The translations under genes and the position numbers were made by a program. Positions 58,658 through 64,000 of a stretch of DNA of 64,000 bases are shown here, piece by piece. How positions within the stretch are numbered: the first letter of the stretch is position 1; every line of letters begins with the position of its first letter. This DNA comes from RGIG3159 sp034927685 (GTDB taxonomy: Bacteria; Bacillota; Clostridia; Oscillospirales; Oscillospiraceae): positions 1 to 64,000 of the forward strand of contig JAYFPO010000037.1 in NCBI GenBank assembly GCA_034927685.1, in the 5' to 3' direction. The notes under the pieces are model-generated. The model made no database searches. It saw only the letters and a list, made by a program, of their open reading frames with translations, and was not told the origin of the DNA.

Positions 58658-59248
58658 TTATATCTGTGCAGACTCAATCAATCCGCGCAGCAGGAGCTCG
58701 GCATGCTCCAGCATGACATTTTTGAGGTCATAGCAGCCGTTATAGATGCACCAGTCAAAGCAGACGCCGCGCAGCAGAATGAAGATGCTGCTGACACATT
58801 CATCCGTGACGATGCCGGCCGGCAGGATCCCTTTGCGCTTACCGTTGTTCAAAATCAGCTCCAGCGTGGCCTGCATCGGGCGGTAGTCGGAAAACCAGTT
58901 GTTTTCCGGGTTGTAGAGCACCCGCATGGCGTCCAGCCCGGTGTCGATGTTTAGTTGGGCGTAGGCCAGGACGTACTCCCGATACTGCTCATAAAAGTCT
59001 TTGCCCTCCAGCCGGCGATAAAGGTCGTTGCCGAAATAGTGGTCAGAATTATGAAAAAAGCCCTGCAGCAGGTCACTTTTGGATTCGTAATAGGAGTAGA
59101 AGGTGGCAGGGGAGACCTTTGCCCGGGAACAGATGCCCCGAATGGTGGCTCCCTGGTAGCCGACCTCTTTCATAATTGCGATGGCGGACGCGAAGATCCG
59201 CTCCTTCGTTTGTGCGGATTTTTTGTAGGTGGTTTTCTTCTGCTCCAT
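58658..59248 (-). CDS. TetR-family regulator
   Basis: A 196-aa repressor. The helix-turn-helix is TIRGICSRAKVSPATFYSYYESKSDLL (residues 35-62), followed by an all-helical ligand domain with many aromatic residues. It is transcribed away from the symporter operon, whose promoter carries a perfect palindrome. It most likely represses that operon and releases it on binding its substrate or a product. Confidence 0.88.
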   Translation of the reverse strand: MEQKKTTYKKSAQTKERIFASAIAIMKEVGYQGATIRGICSRAKVSPATFYSYYESKSDLLQGFFHNSDHYFGNDLYRRLEGKDFYEQYREYVLAYAQLNIDTGLDAMRVLYNPENNWFSDYRPMQATLELILNNGKRKGILPAGIVTDECVSSIFILLRGVCFDWCIYNGCYDLKNVMLEHAELLLRGLIESAQI

Positions 59249-59290
59249 GGCGTGCCTCTTTCGTATTGTGCTGCGCTTTTTCGTAGCGCT

Positions 59291-59319
59291 ATCCTAACAC
59301 ATTTGTTAGACGCTGGCAA
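59291..59319 (-). promoter_or_regulatory. promoter for the TetR gene
   Basis: On the minus strand TTGCCA, 17 nt, TAGGAT. The spacer and -10 include a CTAAC/GTTAG inverted repeat unlike the operator at 59478. Confidence 0.5.
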
Positions 59320-59440
59320 TCTTTTGAATCGTTTTTTATTTTCGTCAAAAAAAGAACAGAAATTATGCCAAAAAAGGATTGCCAAAATTTGTGCAGGGTG
59401 TGGAATTTTTGCTGGAAAGAGAAATGTTGCTCTGGAGCGA

Positions 59441-59469
59441 TTGACAAAATGACTCACCGCGACTATGCT
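59441..59469 (+). promoter_or_regulatory. promoter for the symporter-UroD-NAT-OYE operon
   Basis: Perfect TTGACA (59441-59446), 17 nt, TATGCT (59464-59469), 60 bp before the first ATG. Confidence 0.8.
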
Positions 59470-59477
59470 AAGGACAT

Positions 59478-59499
59478 AAAACTGAACATGTTCAGTTTT
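59478..59499. promoter_or_regulatory. perfect 22-bp palindrome, likely TetR operator
   Basis: Arms AAAACTGAACA and its exact complement meet without a spacer, starting 8 bp after the -10, so the site covers the transcription start. The core TGAACATGTTCA is typical for TetR-family operators. Confidence 0.8.
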
Positions 59500-59528
59500 C
59501 AGTGAAAGGAAAGAGGGGGCAATTCAAA

Positions 59529-60920
59529 ATGGCAGCGAACAAAGAGCAAGCACCCAGGCGAAAAAAAGGATTGACCGGCACGCTGAAGTATTTCTTCGGC
59601 GTGGGCGACGCAGGCTTTGTCCTGATGAGCAACATTGAAACCTTCTATTTTATGACCTTCCTGACAGACCTGGCAGGGTTTACGGCGGTGATCGCCGGCG
59701 TCATCAACTCGGTATTCTCCATCATTGACGCTTGCTTGTCCTGGATTTACGGCGGTATTCTCAACGGCACCAAGGCAAAACGGTGGGGGCGCTACCGCTC
59801 CTGGCTGATCCTGACGCCGTGGATCGTTCCGTTCCTCTTTGCGTTCCAGTTTATGCGCATTGGCAGCAACGAGGTTCTCTCTGCGGTCATCATTGTCGTC
59901 GCGGCCGTTTCTTCCCATGTGATCTGGAACATTGGCTATGTCGCGAATGCTACCCTGGTCAGCGTGGTCGGCAAAACCCCAGACGAAAAGGCCGTTCTGT
60001 CTTCCTCCAGAGCCACGTGGAACAACATCGGCGGCCTGCTGTTCTCCTACCTGGGCCTGCCGCTGGCTACCCTGCTGGCCGGTGTCATCGGCGAGAGCAA
60101 CAAATTTGCCGCGGCAGCCTTCTGCCTGGGCATTCTGATGGTGCTGGGCTACTTTGCCCACTTCAAAATGACGGAGGGCTTCGAGGAAATCGAGGACGAA
60201 TCCAAGCCAAGGACGGTCAAGAAAAAAATCACCGTCCGCGAAATGTTCTCCTCCCTGTTTAAGAATCCCCAGCTGATGGTCCTGATGCTGGCCGACCTGG
60301 CCAAGTGGTGTGTCAAGTTTGTTACGGCGGCTTCCGCCATCTACTATTTCCGCGACGCCATCGGCAATCCCAAGCTCATGACGCCGTACCTCCTGTGCAT
60401 CGCCGTCGGCGCGATCATCGGCGCCTTCTCCATGCGGTACATCGCCAGGAAGATTTCCTCCCGTACCACGATGATTATCTCCTACTTCGGCATGGCGGTA
60501 TTCCTGGTAGCGATCTATCTGTTCTACAGCAACCCCACGCTTGTCATCGGCCTGATGACCGGCGCCCAGTTCTTCTATGGCATGGCCTTCGCTTCTTCTC
60601 CCGCCCTGTATGCCGATACCGTTGTGTATTCGACCTACAAGACCGGCAGCGACGCTTCCGGTTGGATCATGGGCCTGCAGAACCTGCCCCTGAAGGTTGC
60701 GGTGTTTCTCCGCGGCGCCATTCTGTCCGCCTGCCTCGTAGCGGTCGGCTGGCAGTCCGGTGTTGTACTGGAAGGCGCGGCCCGTCAGGGCATGACCATC
60801 GCGTTCGCGCTGGTTCCCGCCATTTTCTGCTTCGTCGGCGCGCTGCTCCTTGTCTTTGGCTTTAAGATCACAAAAGAGAAGATTATTGAGTATCAGGCGG
60901 CGATCGACGCCAGAAAGTAA
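59529..60920 (+). CDS. MFS transporter of the GPH (sugar:cation symporter) type
   Basis: A 463-aa, 12-helix transporter. TLKYFFGVGDAGFVLMSNIETFYFMTFLTDLAG opens it, and WIYGGILNGTKAKRWGRYRSWLI near 85 contains the glycoside-pentoside-hexuronide family loop (kRwGRyRpwl). It likely imports a glycoside or an organic acid with H+ or Na+. I chose ATG 59529 with AGAGGGGG upstream. It is the first gene after the TetR operator. Confidence 0.85.
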   Translation: MAANKEQAPRRKKGLTGTLKYFFGVGDAGFVLMSNIETFYFMTFLTDLAGFTAVIAGVINSVFSIIDACLSWIYGGILNGTKAKRWGRYRSWLILTPWIVPFLFAFQFMRIGSNEVLSAVIIVVAAVSSHVIWNIGYVANATLVSVVGKTPDEKAVLSSSRATWNNIGGLLFSYLGLPLATLLAGVIGESNKFAAAAFCLGILMVLGYFAHFKMTEGFEEIEDESKPRTVKKKITVREMFSSLFKNPQLMVLMLADLAKWCVKFVTAASAIYYFRDAIGNPKLMTPYLLCIAVGAIIGAFSMRYIARKISSRTTMIISYFGMAVFLVAIYLFYSNPTLVIGLMTGAQFFYGMAFASSPALYADTVVYSTYKTGSDASGWIMGLQNLPLKVAVFLRGAILSACLVAVGWQSGVVLEGAARQGMTIAFALVPAIFCFVGALLLVFGFKITKEKIIEYQAAIDARK

Positions 60921-60937
60921 AAAACAGCTGTTCTGCT

Positions 60938-60966
60938 GACCTGCAAAGCCAAAGGCTTTGCAGGTC
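60938..60966 (+). other. hairpin between symporter and UroD-like genes
   Basis: 13-bp perfect stem (GACCTGCAAAGCC and complement) with loop AAA, no T tract. Probably an mRNA-processing or stabilising element. Confidence 0.55.
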
Positions 60967-61008
60967 GGCATCTTAATAAAATAAGGAACTGAAGGAGACA
61001 AAGTTGAT

Positions 61009-62019
61009 ATGCTATCAGCAAAACAGAATTTCCTGGAAACTATTCAGCTGGACGGCAAGCCGGATCGTCTGGTAGCCCAATTTGAAGGCACTACCTTCCT
61101 GCCGGTCAGCGCGGTCAGCTTCTATGAAAGAGGCGCTCGTCGCCCCGGTATGCCCCCCACGCCGGATCGTTTCGGCACCACGATCCTCTGGCCGGAGGGG
61201 CAGTTCGCAGCAATGCCCCATGTCACCGAGGAGAATAAGGCGATTCCCGACATCACCGAATGGAAGAAATCGGTAGTGTTCCCCGATCTGCTGGAGGTGT
61301 GCGGCGACCCCGCCATGTGGGAGAGCTACGTGGAGCAGGTTGCCAAGATCGACCGCAGCAACACCCTGGTCATGGCGTTTATGCCCACCGGCGTTTTTGA
61401 GCGCCTCCATTTTCTGATGGGCATGGAGGATGCCCTGGTCAACTTCCTGATGGAGCCGGAGGCCATGAAGGAGCTGTGCGACGCCGTCGGCGAGTACCGC
61501 TATCAGTACGCCAAGCTCATCGTGGACTATATGAAGCCGGACATTATGCTGACCCATGACGACTGGGGCGCCAAGAAATCCATGTTCATTAGCCCCGACA
61601 CCTGGCGGGAGTTCATCAAACCGACCTACGTCAAGCAGAACCAGTACATGAAGGAGCACGGCGTCATTGTGATGCACCATGCCGACTCTTTTATGGAGCC
61701 TATTGTGGAGGACATGGTGGAGCTGGGCGTGGATATCTGGCAGGGCACCTTGCCGGAGAACGATATCGTAAAGCTGCAGAAGCAGTTGGCTGGCAGAATG
61801 ACGCTGATGGGCGGCATCGATGCCTCCATCGTGGACCGTGCCGACTCCACGGAGGAAGAAATCCGCAGGGAAGTGCGCCGCGCCTGCGAGACCTATGCGC
61901 CAGGCGGACACTACATGCCCTGTATCACCTACGGCGGCCCCGGCTGTTTGTTCAAGCATGTCGATCCCATTATCAACGATGAAATCAAAAAATTTAATCA
62001 CGAAGTATACGGCGTCTGA
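61009..62019 (+). CDS. uroporphyrinogen decarboxylase-like protein
   Basis: A 336-aa member of the UroD/MtaA superfamily. The N-terminus (AKQNFLETIQLDGKPDRL) and the HDDWGAKKSMFISPDTWREFIKP segment near 183 are typical for non-haem UroD-like proteins of Clostridia, several of which are methyltransferases in corrinoid-dependent demethylation. No corrinoid protein or other methyltransferase gene is visible here, and no other haem gene, so haem synthesis is unlikely. MHHADSFMEPIVEDM and GGPGCLFKHVDP may form the metal/substrate site. Exact role unknown. Confidence 0.8.
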   Translation: MLSAKQNFLETIQLDGKPDRLVAQFEGTTFLPVSAVSFYERGARRPGMPPTPDRFGTTILWPEGQFAAMPHVTEENKAIPDITEWKKSVVFPDLLEVCGDPAMWESYVEQVAKIDRSNTLVMAFMPTGVFERLHFLMGMEDALVNFLMEPEAMKELCDAVGEYRYQYAKLIVDYMKPDIMLTHDDWGAKKSMFISPDTWREFIKPTYVKQNQYMKEHGVIVMHHADSFMEPIVEDMVELGVDIWQGTLPENDIVKLQKQLAGRMTLMGGIDASIVDRADSTEEEIRREVRRACETYAPGGHYMPCITYGGPGCLFKHVDPIINDEIKKFNHEVYGV

Positions 62020-62031
62020 TTGAGACGCCTG

Positions 62032-62069
62032 CGGCTTCGGGAGCGTGCAAACACACATTCCCGAAGCCG
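62032..62069 (+). terminator. hairpin after the UroD-like gene
   Basis: 11-bp stem CGGCTTCGGGA/TCCCGAAGCCG followed by AATTTTATT. It lies only 25 bp before the next ATG, so it is more likely an attenuator or partial terminator. Confidence 0.45.
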
Positions 62070-62093
62070 AATTTTATTCTGGTGAGGAAGATC

Positions 62094-62888
62094 ATGGATA
62101 TTCCGTCCTATTTCCGCCGGCTCGGCTATGAGGGGCGGGCCCAGGGGGATCTGGCCACGCTGACGGCGCTGATGCAGCGCCATCAGCAGACAATTCCCTT
62201 TGAAAACCTGGATATTTTCGATTTCGGACGGCAAATTTGGCTGGACACGGCAGCGCTATTCCAAAAGCTGGTGGTTAACCGGCGAGGTGGATACTGTTTT
62301 GAACTCAACGGCCTGTTTTTCGTGCTGCTGCAGGAGCTGGGGTTTTCCTGCTATCCTGTGGCGGCGCGGGTGGTCATGGGGAAAACGACCAGACCACCGC
62401 TGACGCATCGGGCAGCGGTGGTCATGCTGGACGGGGGAAAGTACTACTGCGATGTTGGTTTCGGCGGCCCCGGGCCCCATGGCCCGCTGCGTCTACTGGC
62501 GGACACGGCGCAGAAAGTCGGTCCCGATGTGTTTTTGCTGCTGCCGCAGGGGCGGGAACTCGTGATCTGCCGCAGGACAGGCAACGGCTGGGAGCCGGTG
62601 TTGGCCTTTGAGGACCGTCCCTTTGAGGAGGCGGATTTTGCCCTGCTGAATTTTTACTGCAGCAATAGCCCGGATGTCCTGTTTACCAGGCAGCGGGTGG
62701 TCAACCTGACAACAGAGGAGGGCCACCGCGGGATTTTAGACAACCGCCTGACGGTAACGCGGGCGGGTCAGAGCGTGGTAACTGAGTTGGATACGGCGGA
62801 TGCGCTGGAGCAGGCGCTGGAGCATTACTTTGGCATCCGGATCAGCCTGCCACAAAATACAGGCGTCTTTGGCGAAAAAAGGAGATAA
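62094..62888 (+). CDS. arylamine N-acetyltransferase
   Basis: A 264-aa NAT. The catalytic triad is complete: Cys68 in RRGGYCFELN, His105 in LTHRAAVV, Asp120 in YYCDVGFGG, with spacing as in known NATs. FENLDIFDFGRQIWLD sits just before the Cys. It acetylates aromatic amines and hydrazines from acetyl-CoA. I chose ATG 62094 with GAGGAAG upstream. In an operon with a symporter and a flavin reductase it may act on an imported aromatic compound. Confidence 0.9.
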   Translation: MDIPSYFRRLGYEGRAQGDLATLTALMQRHQQTIPFENLDIFDFGRQIWLDTAALFQKLVVNRRGGYCFELNGLFFVLLQELGFSCYPVAARVVMGKTTRPPLTHRAAVVMLDGGKYYCDVGFGGPGPHGPLRLLADTAQKVGPDVFLLLPQGRELVICRRTGNGWEPVLAFEDRPFEEADFALLNFYCSNSPDVLFTRQRVVNLTTEEGHRGILDNRLTVTRAGQSVVTELDTADALEQALEHYFGIRISLPQNTGVFGEKRR

Positions 62889-62892
62889 GTCA

Positions 62893-64000
62893 ATGGAAAG
62901 AACCTACAAAAATCTGTGTAAGCCAATAAAAATTGGCAATATAACGTTTAGAAATAGAATGTTTTCCGCCCCCATGAGCGGCGCGGATATTACGCCGGAC
63001 TGCAACATCGGCTACCGCTCCACCTACTTTTATGAGATGCGGGCCAAAGGCGGCGCGGCCGCGGTCACGGTCAGCGAGCTGGTGGTTCATCCCGAAACTG
63101 ACGCCTCCTTCATGTACCACCTGAACCGGCAGAATCCCGGCTCCATCCCCAGCTTCACCTACACGGCGGACGCCATCAACCGCCACGGCAGCATTGCCAG
63201 CGTGGAATTCTCTCATGCGGGGCAGTATGCTGGCACCTATCTTCTGGATCAGAATAAAAAAAGCGAAATGGTTCAGTATGGCCCCAGCGACGGGCAGCGC
63301 CCCGACGGCATCCCGGTGCGGGCCCTGACCGAGGCGCAGATGGCGGACATTGTGGCGGCCTATCGGGAGACGGCAACCCTTGCCAAGCTCTGCGGCTTTC
63401 GGATGATTATGGTTCATGCCGGTCACGGCTGGCTGCTCAACCAGTTCCTATCACCTTATTTTAATCACCGGCAGGATGAGTACGGCGGCAGCCTGGAAAA
63501 CCGGGTCCGCTTTGTCCGGGAAATTTTGCAGGCGGTGCGGGAGGGCGTCGGACCCGGCTTCCCTATTGAGCTGCGGATGAGCGGTTCGGAGCTCTTTGAC
63601 GGCGGCTACGATATTGACGAGGGCTGCCGGATTGCGCAGGCGCTGGAGGACCTTTGCGACATGATTCATGTCTCCGCCGGCTCCTACAAATACGGGTTCT
63701 CTGTGACCCATCCCTCGATGTTCCGGGAGCACGGCTGCAATGTCTATCTGGCCAAGGAGATCAAAAAGCACGTCTCCGTGCCGGTGGCGACCATTGGCGG
63801 CCTGGGCGACCCCGCCATGATGGATGCGCTGATCGGCTCCGGCACGGTGGATGTGGTCTATATGGGCCGCGCGCTGCTGGCAGACCCGGAGCTGCCCAAC
63901 AAGGTGGCGGAAAACCGACAGGACGAAATCGTCCGCTGTCTGCGCTGCTTCGTCTGTATGGCGGAGCGGGGCGTTACTTCAACACGGCGCTGCAGCGTCA
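62893..64000 (+). CDS. NADH:flavin oxidoreductase, Old Yellow Enzyme / 2,4-dienoyl-CoA reductase type (partial)
   Basis: The first 369 codons of a reductase cut off by the window end. An FMN barrel with NITFRNRMFSAPMSGAD near 16, EFSHAGQYAG near 104, MVHAGHGWLLNQFLSPYFNHRQDEYGGSLENRVRF near 175-210 (with the usual HxxHG-like active-site region) and ATIGGLGDP. CLRCFVCMAERG near 355 begins the 4Fe-4S site, so an NAD/FAD domain should follow as in BaiCD and dienoyl-CoA reductases. It reduces a C=C bond next to a carbonyl. It starts 4 bp after the NAT stop with GGAGA upstream. Confidence 0.88.
   Translation, partial: MERTYKNLCKPIKIGNITFRNRMFSAPMSGADITPDCNIGYRSTYFYEMRAKGGAAAVTVSELVVHPETDASFMYHLNRQNPGSIPSFTYTADAINRHGSIASVEFSHAGQYAGTYLLDQNKKSEMVQYGPSDGQRPDGIPVRALTEAQMADIVAAYRETATLAKLCGFRMIMVHAGHGWLLNQFLSPYFNHRQDEYGGSLENRVRFVREILQAVREGVGPGFPIELRMSGSELFDGGYDIDEGCRIAQALEDLCDMIHVSAGSYKYGFSVTHPSMFREHGCNVYLAKEIKKHVSVPVATIGGLGDPAMMDALIGSGTVDVVYMGRALLADPELPNKVAENRQDEIVRCLRCFVCMAERGVTSTRRCSV

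Noticed and set aside
59499..61001. 500-codon minus-strand frame opposite the symporter gene
   Set aside because: His/Gln/Gly/Asp-rich shadow of a membrane protein gene.
1..64000. CRISPR arrays, insertion sequences, rRNA genes, phage genes or an origin
   Set aside because: I saw no regularly spaced repeats, no transposase or integrase reading frame and no rRNA sequence in the window.

Overview
The window looks like chromosome from an anaerobic, fairly GC-rich Gram-positive gut bacterium of the Clostridia (Oscillospiraceae-like is my inference). The reasons are RNase Y with YmdB, YhaN/YhaO, a glycyl-radical anaerobic ribonucleotide reductase with its activase, tRNA genes that encode CCA, sigma-A promoters of TTGACA-N17-TATAAT type, and many transport and catabolic operons for host- or plant-derived compounds.

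Layout. 1-8000 is housekeeping on the minus strand: yhaN-yhaO-ymdB, a PadR/DUF1048 module with its own operator, and rny. 8000-11100 is a degraded accessory stretch beside tRNA-Leu(UAG): half of a second tRNA-Leu, a frameshifted small gene, a radical SAM gene whose TetR partner survives only as a stub, and an intact Vat-like acetyltransferase. 11170-15362 is the class III nucleotide reductase locus (nrdG-type activase, nrdD with a fused redoxin, trxB-like reductase) with tandem NrdR-box-like sites. 15400-21250 holds two MATE exporters, a zinc-ribbon/YARHG membrane protein, an MscS channel, and tRNA-Thr and tRNA-Tyr.

21550-28915 is one plus-strand cassette: two small membrane proteins, an M20 amidohydrolase, an ornithine-cyclodeaminase-like protein, a PatB/MalY C-S lyase, an EamA exporter, an FCD regulator with an unusual DNA-binding domain, and RidA. 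Together they suggest uptake and dismantling of an N-acyl or S-conjugated amino acid. 29196-42793 has an esterase and AraC regulator facing a ten-gene operon: class III aminotransferase, complete oligopeptide-type ABC importer, C45 Ntn-hydrolase, split transketolase and a methylmalonate-semialdehyde-type dehydrogenase. I do not recognise this pathway. 42997-51699 is a cellodextrin locus: cellobiose phosphorylase and GH1 facing a LacI regulator and a three-gene sugar importer without its ATPase.

51972-58352 (minus) is a second unrecognised operon with split transketolase, an SCP2-like protein, zinc alcohol dehydrogenase, a MerR regulator and an aldehyde dehydrogenase. 58658-64000 is a TetR gene facing an operon of a GPH-type symporter, a uroporphyrinogen-decarboxylase-like protein, an arylamine N-acetyltransferase and an Old-Yellow-Enzyme reductase cut by the window end; a perfect 22-bp palindrome in that promoter is the likely TetR operator. 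All functional calls come from reading sequence motifs; no database search was run.
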